Below the pieces are notes generated by a model that saw only the letters and a program-made list of their open reading frames with translations, did not search any database and had not been told where the DNA came from. 8,138 bases of DNA from CAYWNK01 sp047639615. Lineage in GTDB: Bacteria; Planctomycetota; UBA1135; GCA-002686595. This document shows positions 1 through 6,084 of this stretch, one piece after another. Position numbers and translations under genes: made by a program. Every line of letters begins with the position of its first letter. The first letter of the stretch is position 1. The stretch spans positions 1-8,138 of the forward strand of contig JBLIOL010000262.1 of NCBI GenBank assembly GCA_047639615.1, given 5' to 3'.

Positions 1-668
1 TGATCATGCAGCGTTCCACCACGCCGGACCTGCGCACGCGCGTGGCGCTCTCACAGGAGGGCGAGTTGTTGGCGGAGTTCTGCCTTGAGTCGGCACCGGT
101 GCTCGGCGCCGGGCAGGTGCTTGCTGACCTGAGTAGGCGTGGGCTCGACCCGTTGGTCTTGACCGGTGACACAGCGGGGCCGGCGCAACTCTTGGCGGAA
201 AGGTTGGGGGTCGCGGTGGAGGCGGAGCTGCTGCCTACGGACAAGGCGCGGCGCGTGCAGGAGGAGGGGCCTGAGGGCATTTTGTTCGTGGGCGACGGAA
301 TCAATGATGTCGCTGCCTTGCGTCAGGCGGATGTGGGCCTAGTGGTGCACGGCGCGTCTCCTAGTGCCATCGAGGCTGGGGATGCGGCTCTGCTGGGGTC
401 CTCACTCGATGCCTTGCCCGTGTTGATCGATCTCTCTGTGCGCGCGGTGGCTATCGCGCGCGGGAATCTTGCCTGGGCCTTCTCCTACAACATCATCGGT
501 CTCTACCTGGCGGCTAGTGGTCGGCTGACGCCGGTGATTGCGGCACTCTTCATGGTCCTCTCCAGCGCAGCCGTGGTGCTGAACTCCTCTCGGTTGGGCC
601 GCGAGCCCACGGAAGACTCGGTGCAACACGCTGGAACTGCTTCGCCTTTGGCGGGAGCTACGACCTAG
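1..668 (+). CDS. ccoI: Copper-transporting P1B-type ATPase, CcoI/CopA2-like (3' part only)
   Basis: The reading frame is open from the window edge, so the true start, the early membrane helices and the DKTGT phosphorylation site lie upstream. Visible parts are the end of the nucleotide-binding domain, the P-domain segments LTGDT and LPTDK, the hinge motif GDGIND (291-308), and the last two membrane helices. These helices carry the Cu(I) P1B-1 signatures: N-x6-YN (465-491) and P-x6-M-x2-SS (MVLSS at 552-566). The proline expected four residues after YN is a tyrosine here. The connection between the two helices is short, as I recall for FixI/CcoI rather than for CopA detoxification pumps. Proteins of this kind move Cu(I) out of the cytoplasm to load the CuB site of cbb3 oxidase. 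The next two genes, a CcoG-like and a SafE-like one, support that role. The family and metal type are fairly sure. The CcoI assignment, as opposed to a general copper exporter, is inference from context. Confidence 0.88.
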   Translation, partial: IMQRSTTPDLRTRVALSQEGELLAEFCLESAPVLGAGQVLADLSRRGLDPLVLTGDTAGPAQLLAERLGVAVEAELLPTDKARRVQEEGPEGILFVGDGINDVAALRQADVGLVVHGASPSAIEAGDAALLGSSLDALPVLIDLSVRAVAIARGNLAWAFSYNIIGLYLAASGRLTPVIAALFMVLSSAAVVLNSSRLGREPTEDSVQHAGTASPLAGATT

Positions 669-670
669 TC

Positions 671-1579
671 ATGGGGCTCGGCAACAAACGCATGCGCGCC
701 TTGTACGGCATTCTGCACAAGGTGGAGGGTGTGCATCGCTATACCCGTTGGCGCTGGGCGGTTGGCTTGGTGGGGACCTTGGGCGTTGCGCTCATGGCCG
801 TGACCAAGACCCTGCGCTTCGATCTGTGGGGTGGTGAGCATTACTACCGGGGGGAGCAGGTGCCCTTCTTGGATGCGGCGCGCATGTTCGCCTACTGGTT
901 CTTGGGCGTGAACATCGTGATCATTTTGGCTAGCCGATTGGTGGGCCGTTATCTGTGTGGCTTCGCCTGCCCAGTGGGGTCTTTGGCAAGGCTTGGGGAG
1001 TGGGCCAATTTTGCGGAACGCAAGGCAGCGCACCGCATCCTGGCTCCACTCGTGATTCTGTTCTCGAGCTTCGTACTCTCGGCCATCACCTTCTCGTTCT
1101 GGGTGAACTGGCGCGTGTTCCAGGATGGCTCGCCCTCAGCGATGGGCTCGAGTGGGGGCGTGATCCTGGGCATGACCCTGGGTTTGCACGTGGTCATCTC
1201 CCGGATCGGCTTGGGCTTCTGCCGCAACTGGTGTCCGAGCGGCGTCTACTTTGCTGTGCTCGGTCAGGAGACCAGCAGTGGCATCACCTTCCACGAGGAC
1301 GAATGCACGGACTGTGGCGTGTGCACGGTGGTCTGCCCCATGGACCTCGACCCGAAAGAGATGTCGGGCGGAAAGTACCGGGATGAGCGCGGGCTCTACG
1401 GCAGCCATATGAGCAACTTTGCTCTCTGCATTCGCTGCGGTGATTGCGTGGTCGGTTGCGAGGAGGTGGGCACGGCCAAGCAGATCACGACGGCCCTGAC
1501 CTTGGGCACCCTGGCACCGGATCAGCGCGAGTCGCGGGACATGAGTGCTTTCAAGCGGGAGCAGGGCAAATCCAGATGA
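671..1579 (+). CDS. Membrane polyferredoxin, short CcoG/NapH-like 4Fe-4S protein
   Basis: This is a 302-residue inner-membrane iron-sulfur protein. About four hydrophobic segments lie near residues 30-46, 74-90, 124-143 and 161-182. Two CxxxCP motifs occur at membrane-domain ends (C96-C100 and C184-C188). Two ferredoxin clusters follow: C212-x2-C215-x2-C218-x3-C222-P and C253-x2-C256-x2-C259-x3-C263. This is the layout of NapH, MauN and RdxA/CcoG proteins. CcoG (FixG) assists copper handling, probably Cu(II) to Cu(I) reduction, during cbb3 oxidase assembly. Full CcoG proteins are about 460-480 residues and end in an Ig-like periplasmic domain. This one stops about 40 residues after the last cluster, so it is NapH-sized. 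The ATG is 2 nt after the ATPase stop, with GGGAG at 653-657 as a distant ribosome site. An alternative start is Met8 (ATG at 692). Its 3' end overlaps the next gene. The family is sure; the cbb3 role is inferred from neighbours. Confidence 0.87.
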   Translation: MGLGNKRMRALYGILHKVEGVHRYTRWRWAVGLVGTLGVALMAVTKTLRFDLWGGEHYYRGEQVPFLDAARMFAYWFLGVNIVIILASRLVGRYLCGFACPVGSLARLGEWANFAERKAAHRILAPLVILFSSFVLSAITFSFWVNWRVFQDGSPSAMGSSGGVILGMTLGLHVVISRIGLGFCRNWCPSGVYFAVLGQETSSGITFHEDECTDCGVCTVVCPMDLDPKEMSGGKYRDERGLYGSHMSNFALCIRCGDCVVGCEEVGTAKQITTALTLGTLAPDQRESRDMSAFKREQGKSR

Positions 1580-2289
1580 GCGTCTACCTACCATTCCTCG
1601 GCCTGGCCCTGTTGGGCGCCGGACATTGTGCAGGTATGTGCGGCCCGTTCGTCGTCTTGCTTAACGGTCACCATCGGGGCTGGAGGCTATTGGGCAGGCA
1701 GCAGCTCTTCGTCACCGGCAAAGCGCTGACCTATGCCATCCTGGCGACTCTGCTGGCGCGGCTTGCGGGCGGTGTGGTGGCCGAAGGCGAGTCCATGGCG
1801 AAGCTGCGCAACGGACTGGCCTGGGCGTCGGGCCTGGTATTGATCGCTCACGGCTTTACTTGCCTCGGCTTGCCGGTGCGTTTCGTTCCGCGCTTGCCTC
1901 TCAAGCTCGCGGTGCATGCGTCGAGGATTAAGGGTGCCTTCACGGGTATGAGCAAGCTGCCGGGCTATGCGGGCCCCCTGGGTGCGGGCCTTGCTGCTGG
2001 GCTCCTGCCCTGCGGGCTCTCTTGGAGCGCACTGTTACTGGCGGCGGCCATGCCACCGCTCCAGGCGGCGGCGGCCATGCTCACATTTGGGCTCGCGACG
2101 GGGCCTGCTTTGATCGCGGTGGGCTTCTCCTGGCGTTGGCTCTCTCAAAGCAAGCGGCGCTTGGTCGGCGTCGTCTTTGGACCGCTGCTAATCCTCTTCG
2201 GTGTGCTTACGGTGGCGCGCGGTGGGCTGCCCCAAGGGGCCGATCAAGCGCTGTTACCGGACTGCTGCGAAACTAGCGAAACGAGCTGA
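1576..2289 (+). CDS. TauE/SafE-like (DsbD_2-type) membrane protein of cbb3 assembly clusters
   Basis: This is a 237-residue polytopic membrane protein with about six hydrophobic stretches. The frame stays open further upstream. ATG 1576 is chosen because it makes an ATGA overlap with the stop of the preceding gene and starts directly at the first membrane helix. The N-terminal motif HCAGMCGP (residues 17-24) and the later LLPCG (143-147) are typical of the protein usually labelled 'sulfite exporter TauE/SafE family' next to ccoGHIS genes, related to the DsbD/CcdA transmembrane fold. Paired cysteines and histidine near the membrane suggest thiol or copper chemistry, but its biochemical role is unsettled in the family. 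The tail ends in DCCETSETS, where the adjacent cysteines C230-C231 could be another metal or thiol site. The tight coupling to the CcoG-like and copper ATPase genes indicates one operon. The family call is firm; the substrate is unknown. Confidence 0.85.
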   Translation: MSVYLPFLGLALLGAGHCAGMCGPFVVLLNGHHRGWRLLGRQQLFVTGKALTYAILATLLARLAGGVVAEGESMAKLRNGLAWASGLVLIAHGFTCLGLPVRFVPRLPLKLAVHASRIKGAFTGMSKLPGYAGPLGAGLAAGLLPCGLSWSALLLAAAMPPLQAAAAMLTFGLATGPALIAVGFSWRWLSQSKRRLVGVVFGPLLILFGVLTVARGGLPQGADQALLPDCCETSETS

Positions 2290-2372
2290 TTCGAGGCACT
2301 TTGGCTGCCCTACGAATAACAGCCACTAGACAGAACCCGTGAAACCTAGGATCGTCAGGTCTACGCTTGGTT

Positions 2373-2391
2373 CCTCCGGAGGCCATGAAGC
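2373..2391 (+). promoter_or_regulatory. Ribosome binding site of the stress-protein gene, inside a palindrome
   Basis: GGAGG at 2378-2382 sits 9 nt before ATG 2392 and decides that start. An earlier ATG at 2385 is out of frame and only 2 nt from the site. The GGAGG is the right arm of the perfect 10-bp palindrome CCTCCGGAGG (2373-2382). In RNA it could mask the site by pairing between two transcripts, though the arms leave no loop for a stable local hairpin. The rest of the 102-bp gap (2290-2391) shows no FNR/FixK-type TTGAT-N4-ATCAA box. A TAGACA at 2327 resembles a -35 element but lacks a convincing -10 partner. Confidence 0.6.
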
Positions 2392-3300
2392 ATGAGTCAA
2401 AAGCATCCCATCCTCGTGGCCGTCGACGAACGCGGCAGAACTGACAATGCTGTGGAAGCGGCGTTGCACTTGACTCTAGCCCTTGGGGCACCGATTCAGG
2501 TTGTGCATGCCCTGGGTCTTCCTCCGGCAAACCAAGTGGATTCCAAGACGGCGCTAGACCTGGCGGCCATGCTGGGAGACCTGACGCAGATGCGGGGGAA
2601 CTCGATCGCGGAACGCTTGCAGCCGCTCTTCAGTAACTATGGGCTGCGCGTCTCCGACTTGCTAAGCGTGCTACGTGGAGCGACCGGCGAGGAGGTCATC
2701 GGCCTGGCAAGCGAGAGCGATGCCCGGCTGTTGGTGCTCGGTCCCCACAAGGCGACCCTGCTCTTGGACATGGGCAGTACCGCACGCAGTTTGCTGTCCG
2801 CGTCCCCCTGCGATGTTTGGGTACAGAACACTCCGTGGCGTCGGATTGAGCACATCCTCGTGCCGATCGACCTCTCCGAGCACAGCCTTGCCGCCTTGCG
2901 TAGTGCGCTGTCCCTGGCCAAGCGACTGGGCGCCAAACTGACCTGCATGCACGCGTGGTATGCGCCGGAGCTCTACGCGGGAGTGATGGGCGAGTTCCCC
3001 GTCAGTGGTGGTCGGCTCTCCTTCGACGAGGCACGTGTCGCCGCTGAGAGCGCTTTCCAGGGGGCACTAGCCGAGGTCGACTTCATGGGGGTCGAAGTTA
3101 CATCGCGCTTCGTCGAGGCGCCGACGGTGGAGGCCATCCTGCAGGTCCAGCATGAGGTGGACTTGATCGCCATGGGATCCCATGGCCGTACGGGCTTGGC
3201 CGCCGCCGTTCTCGGCAACACGACTTACGCCGTGCTGACCCACGCCGAGTGCCCGGTGTGGGCTATCCGCCATCCCGAAGGCGGCTACATGCTGAGCTAG
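2392..3300 (+). CDS. Universal stress protein with tandem UspA domains
   Basis: This is a 302-residue cytoplasmic protein made of two UspA folds, residues about 5-145 and 152-293. Each begins with the usual beta strand and acidic start (ILVAVDE and ILVPIDLSEHS). The second domain keeps the nucleotide-binding signature G-x2-G-x9-G-N/S: GSHG at 262-265, then G275-N276-T277, so it probably binds ATP. In the first domain the equivalent stretch reads GPHK with a shortened spacer before GS, so that site looks lost. Tandem Usp proteins with one working site are common. The gene follows the cbb3 assembly operon after a 102-bp gap and may have its own promoter. Such genes often belong to oxygen-limitation regulons, which would fit the neighbours, but no oxygen-regulator binding box is visible here. 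An 18-bp perfect palindrome lies inside the ATP-motif coding sequence. Confidence 0.92.
   Translation: MSQKHPILVAVDERGRTDNAVEAALHLTLALGAPIQVVHALGLPPANQVDSKTALDLAAMLGDLTQMRGNSIAERLQPLFSNYGLRVSDLLSVLRGATGEEVIGLASESDARLLVLGPHKATLLLDMGSTARSLLSASPCDVWVQNTPWRRIEHILVPIDLSEHSLAALRSALSLAKRLGAKLTCMHAWYAPELYAGVMGEFPVSGGRLSFDEARVAAESAFQGALAEVDFMGVEVTSRFVEAPTVEAILQVQHEVDLIAMGSHGRTGLAAAVLGNTTYAVLTHAECPVWAIRHPEGGYMLS
3169..3186. repeat. 18-bp perfect palindrome inside the stress-protein gene
   Basis: GCCATGGGATCCCATGGC reads the same on both strands. It falls exactly on codons for the nucleotide-binding segment (I-A-M-G-S-H-G). By chance an uninterrupted 18-bp palindrome should occur about 0.03 times in a window this size under equal base use. 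It may still be a by-product of codon choice around a conserved motif. Confidence 0.6.
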
Positions 3301-3341
3301 GCCGCGCTCGGGTGGTTGGACTAGCAGCCCGCTTAAGAAAC

Positions 3342-3417
3342 AGCGACTTGTCGCTCGGCTCCCACGAAGCGCCTGGCTGCGTTGCCAGAACCCCCAAATA
3401 GCCACCACTATGGGGGG
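3342..3417. other. Run of three small hairpins in the convergent spacer
   Basis: Three neighbouring inverted repeats lie after the stress-protein stop. The first is AGCGAC-TT-GTCGCT (3342-3355). The second is CTGGC-TGCGTT-GCCAG (3373-3388). The third is an imperfect one pairing CCCCC (3391-3395) plus ATAG with CTAT plus GGGGG (to 3417), around a CCACCA loop. None is followed by a T-run, so they are not classical intrinsic terminators. They could stabilise the mRNA 3' end, assist termination, or form part of an unrecognised small RNA. Apart from these and the hairpin at 3461-3480, the 183-bp spacer shows nothing I recognise. Confidence 0.4.
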
Positions 3418-3460
3418 CACCTGTCGCCTTGCCAGACGATCCGTGGAAACCAATCGCTGG

Positions 3461-3480
3461 GCCGCTGTTTTTTAAGCGGC
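3461..3480. terminator. Possible bidirectional terminator hairpin between convergent genes
   Basis: GCCGCT (3461-3466) pairs perfectly with AGCGGC (3475-3480) around an 8-nt loop containing six T residues. One further G-C pair (3460/3481) extends it. It stands immediately after the response-regulator stop and downstream of the stress-protein gene, where terminators of both transcripts are expected. The T-run is in the loop rather than after the stem, so it is not a textbook rho-independent terminator on either strand. Confidence 0.35.
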
Positions 3481-3483
3481 CTA

Positions 3484-4143
3484 CTAGAGGTCCAGCAGGC
3501 CTTCGCGGATCGCGAGACGTGCTAGCTCAGCGGCTGAGTTGCACTCGAGTTTGCGCTGCAGGTTTTCGCGGTGCTTCTTGGCGGTCCCGAGGCTGACCTC
3601 GAGTTTCTGAGCCACCTCCTTGTTGCTGCGGCCGAGCGCTAGCAGCTGGAAGACCTCGCGTTCGCGGGGGGTGAGACTGTCCACGCGCGTAGACGCCTCG
3701 GAGGTCTTGCCAAGCCCACGGGTCATGAGCACCTTGGTGACTCGCGGGGAGATGTAGAGATCGCCGCGATGAACCGCGTGCAAGGCCACACTCAGTTCGC
3801 GCTCATCCGAATCCTTCGACAGGTAGCCTTCCGCTCCTGCGGCGAGGGCTTGGTCCACAATGCGCTCGGCTTCGTGGTGGGTCAGGATCAGGATGCGTGT
3901 GTTCGGGCAGTCCTTGCGGATCATCGGGATCATGTCCAGCCCCGATAGTTCCGGCATGCTGATGTCCAGCAGGACCACGTCGGGAGCCAGGCGAGAAATT
4001 TCCTCGAGGGCTGAACGCGGTGAGCCGCTGTCCCCCAGGATATTGAAGGCCGGGTCACGTTCGAGCAGGCTGCGAAAGGCAGCACGCAGAATGGCCTGGT
4101 CGTCGACCAGGAAGATGGAGATCGATTTGGTTGAGTCAGTCAC
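3484..4143 (-). CDS. NarL/FixJ-family response regulator (REC + LuxR-type HTH)
   Basis: This is a 219-residue DNA-binding response regulator. The receiver domain (about residues 8-125) has the acidic pair D14-D15, phospho-acceptor D60 (in VVLLDISMPELSG), T88 and K110, so it should be phosphorylatable. The C-terminal LuxR-type helix-turn-helix spans about 155-217, from LTPRERE through NKEVAQKLEVS and the recognition helix near 187-199. The start is GTG at 4143, preceded by GAGGTGA (4151-4157) at a good distance, and it overlaps the kinase stop as GTGA. The kinase and regulator are therefore translationally coupled, with sensor first, as in rhizobial fixLJ. Two TAG codons in a row end the frame. 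Its targets cannot be read from the sequence; the facing cbb3 assembly operon and stress gene are the obvious candidates. NarL-type regulators all look alike at this level, so a specific fixJ name is not given. Confidence 0.92.
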   Translation of the reverse strand: MTDSTKSISIFLVDDQAILRAAFRSLLERDPAFNILGDSGSPRSALEEISRLAPDVVLLDISMPELSGLDMIPMIRKDCPNTRILILTHHEAERIVDQALAAGAEGYLSKDSDERELSVALHAVHRGDLYISPRVTKVLMTRGLGKTSEASTRVDSLTPREREVFQLLALGRSNKEVAQKLEVSLGTAKKHRENLQRKLECNSAAELARLAIREGLLDL

Positions 4144-5999
4144 GATTGTTTCACCTCTATTGCACTAGGCAGGATCAGTTGAAAGCGGGCGCCACCAAGT
4201 GGGGAGACGGCATAGTCGAGGTGCCCGCCGTGGGCCTCCGCGACTCGTCTTGCTAGGGGCAAGCCGATGCCATTTCCATCAAGGCGGCTGGTCTGGAAGG
4301 GTTTGAACATTTCCTCGACCGTGTCCGGGGCGACCCCAGGGCCGTCGTCGTCAACCCATAGGACGATGCGGTCGCCGTGCATGGCTTCACCGCTGATGCG
4401 GACGTGTCCGCCAGCGGTGCAAGCCTCACAGGCATTGCGCACAAGGTTGGAGAGTGCCTGGGATGTTCGCTCGGGGTCTACGAGCAGAGGGGGAAGATCG
4501 TCAGGCAGGCTGATCTCGATCTGCATGTCACGCTCAGCGATCCACTCACCGACCATGGCCAGCGTGGATTCCACGAGTCTGATTGCGGAGACGCGGCGCG
4601 GGCTGACCGAAATCGGCCGACTAAAGTCGAGCGTGCCGTGCAGGAGATCCTCGAGCTTGCGCATGCGCAGGACCAAGTCCTCGAGCACTTCTTGTTCGTC
4701 CTGCCCGAGCTGCCGAGACACGGCGCGAAGCGCCATGTGTACTGCGGTTACGGGCGTCTTGATCTCGTGTGCCATGACGGCCGCACGTTCCCCGAGGGCA
4801 GCCAAGGCGGTCTGGACTTCCTGCTCGCGGCGACGGGCCGTGTTGAGCTCGGTCATGTCCCGCGCTTCCACCAGCAGGAGCTCTACTTGCTCATTATTGT
4901 TGGCGTGGCTGTCGCTCTCGCTGTGGATGAGCTTGATTACCAACTCCAGAGGACGTCGCACGCCATCGGCGTCGCGCAGGTGGACGGTGGTGCGCGCATC
5001 GCGTCCTGCCCGTGCACGTGTCAGAGCTGAATCAAGCTCGAAGCCATTGGCGGTGATCGAGTCCCAGAAGGGCGCCTCCGTAATGAGCGTTCCCAGCAGG
5101 TCCTCTGTGGCGAGATTGGTCAGCTGGAGGAGGGTGCGGTTGACCTCGAGCATGACTCCGTCGCTGCGCAAGAGGATCACCAGTTGGAACTCCTGGTCGA
5201 AGACCCGCCGAAAGCGGCGCTCGCTTGCGATCAGAGCTCGCTCCGCGCGCTTGCGCGCGGTGATGTCGCGGAAGCTACCCACGAAGGTGCTCGGTATGCT
5301 GTCAGGCAGGTTGACTTTGTTGACAGATAGCTCCACCAGGATCGATTGGCCGTTGCGCCCGATCACCACAAACTCACGGGTGGTACCGAGAATCCAGGTC
5401 AGCTTATCGGTGCGGTATTTCTGGAGGTAGCTGTCGTGGGCGCTGCGGTGGGGCTCCGGCATCAACATGGAGATGTTGTTCCCGAGCAGCTCCGCAGGCT
5501 GGTACCCAAACAAGCGTGTCACGGATTCGCTGGCGCCTAGGATGAGACCGTGATCATCGATGGTGATGACCGCGTCCAACATGCTGGCGAGAACGGCCTG
5601 CAGGCGTGCCTCGCTGCTTTCGAGCTGGACTCGCTCGCGCAGCGCTTGGGTCGAATCATTGATCATCACCAAGGTCACACGCTCGTCACCTTCCAGGTGC
5701 ATGCGCGTTGCACTGGCCAAGACCTCAAGGGGTTGGCTCTGACCACGCTTGAGATTCAGGATCAACGGAACATCGGATGCCAGCAGGATCTCCGCGGTAA
5801 TTCCAGGCTCGCAGAACAGCCCATCCAGATCCTGGCCGATGGCAGCATCTGCCTGACAGCCGAGGAAAGACGGTGCGGTGTCACTTGCACAATGCAGCTT
5901 GTTCTCGTGGGTTATCCCGAGGACCAATGCCCTGGGCATTGGGCTGTGCATTGATTCAGCGTGCGCCTGTGAAGCGTCGTCTTGCGGTGTTGCCGGCAT
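4140..5999 (-). CDS. Soluble FixL-like PAS sensor histidine kinase
   Basis: This is a 619-residue cytoplasmic kinase (numbered from ATG 5999) with no membrane segments. Domain order is PAS1 about 22-118, PAS2 about 130-250, PAS3 about 262-382, a short coiled linker, HisKA with phospho-His H411 in MAHEIKTP, and the ATPase domain with N518/N522, DDDGPG (550-555), FKPF (565-568) and GNGIGL (575-580). PAS2 aligns without gaps to the heme PAS of Bradyrhizobium FixL as I remember it. MPEP and HDSY are shared, H188 matches proximal H200, R208 matches R220, and I203, L224 and V226 match I215, L236 and I238. R206 is replaced by K194 and H214 by W202. Oxygen or another gas through heme is thus a plausible signal, but similar PAS domains without heme exist. 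ATG 5999 has AAGAG 6 nt upstream. A TTG at 6038 would add 13 residues but has its purine run only 2 nt away. It pairs with the overlapping response regulator downstream. Confidence 0.9.
   Translation of the reverse strand: MPATPQDDASQAHAESMHSPMPRALVLGITHENKLHCASDTAPSFLGCQADAAIGQDLDGLFCEPGITAEILLASDVPLILNLKRGQSQPLEVLASATRMHLEGDERVTLVMINDSTQALRERVQLESSEARLQAVLASMLDAVITIDDHGLILGASESVTRLFGYQPAELLGNNISMLMPEPHRSAHDSYLQKYRTDKLTWILGTTREFVVIGRNGQSILVELSVNKVNLPDSIPSTFVGSFRDITARKRAERALIASERRFRRVFDQEFQLVILLRSDGVMLEVNRTLLQLTNLATEDLLGTLITEAPFWDSITANGFELDSALTRARAGRDARTTVHLRDADGVRRPLELVIKLIHSESDSHANNNEQVELLLVEARDMTELNTARRREQEVQTALAALGERAAVMAHEIKTPVTAVHMALRAVSRQLGQDEQEVLEDLVLRMRKLEDLLHGTLDFSRPISVSPRRVSAIRLVESTLAMVGEWIAERDMQIEISLPDDLPPLLVDPERTSQALSNLVRNACEACTAGGHVRISGEAMHGDRIVLWVDDDGPGVAPDTVEEMFKPFQTSRLDGNGIGLPLARRVAEAHGGHLDYAVSPLGGARFQLILPSAIEVKQS
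4151..4157 (-). promoter_or_regulatory. Ribosome binding site setting the GTG start of the response regulator
   Basis: On the - strand GAGGTGA lies 7 nt before GTG 4143, inside the last codons of the kinase gene. It supports the GTG start and the 4-nt GTGA overlap, which suggests translational coupling of sensor and regulator. Confidence 0.6.
5924..5942. repeat. 19-bp perfect inverted repeat near the kinase start
   Basis: CCAATGCCC (5924-5932) and GGGCATTGG (5934-5942) are exact inverted copies around a single T. They lie about 55-75 bp inside the kinase gene. The same 9-mer occurs again at 6035-6043, upstream of the start. The symmetry and the third copy suggest a binding site for a dimeric regulator or an RNA hairpin early in the transcript. 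No known operator is recognised. Confidence 0.55.
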
Positions 6000-6023
6000 C
6001 GAAATCTCTTGGTTTGCAACGTC

Positions 6024-6029
6024 ATTGTA
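6024..6029 (-). promoter_or_regulatory. Candidate -10 element for the kinase-regulator operon
   Basis: On the - strand TACAAT (5 of 6 match to TATAAT) lies 24 nt before ATG 5999, giving a short leader that contains the AAGAG ribosome site. No good -35 is seen at 17 bp (TCGTTT only), so an activator or alternative sigma factor would be needed. If real, it rules out the upstream TTG 6038 start. Confidence 0.25.
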
Positions 6030-6034
6030 ACGCG

Positions 6035-6043
6035 CCAATGCCC
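6035..6043. repeat. Third copy of CCAATGCCC upstream of the kinase gene
   Basis: This copy is a direct repeat of 5924-5932, 111 bp away, and extends to 10 bases with the following T. It sits directly upstream of the candidate -10 element, where a regulator could block or aid the promoter. The 85-bp gap between the hydrolase and kinase genes otherwise holds only a weak CCTC-GAGG hairpin. Confidence 0.45.
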
Positions 6044-6084
6044 TCTAAACGAGGCCAAGTTCGGAGCTCGTTCTTGCGCGTGGA

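Noticed and set aside
1444..1575. N-terminal extension of the SafE-like gene to base 1444
   Set aside because: The extra 44 codons overlap the ferredoxin coding region in another frame and look unlike a membrane protein. The ATGA overlap at 1576 is the natural start.
2290..2391. FNR/FixK-type box in front of the stress-protein gene
   Set aside because: No TTGAT-N4-ATCAA or close variant could be found by eye on either strand.
3301..3483. tRNA gene, CRISPR array or integron attC site in the hairpin-rich spacer
   Set aside because: There is no cloverleaf with a T-loop, no regularly spaced direct repeats, and no R-box type ends; only short independent hairpins.
4267..5430. A 387-codon open frame on the + strand, opposite the kinase gene
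   Set aside because: It is rich in Ser and Arg, has no recognisable domain or ribosome site, and lies wholly antisense to a kinase with intact motifs. Long antisense frames are expected in GC-rich codons.
6000..6038. Upstream TTG start (6038) for the kinase, giving 632 residues
   Set aside because: Its GAGGG is only 2 nt away, it lies upstream of the candidate -10 element, and ATG 5999 has a better-spaced AAGAG. It cannot be fully excluded.
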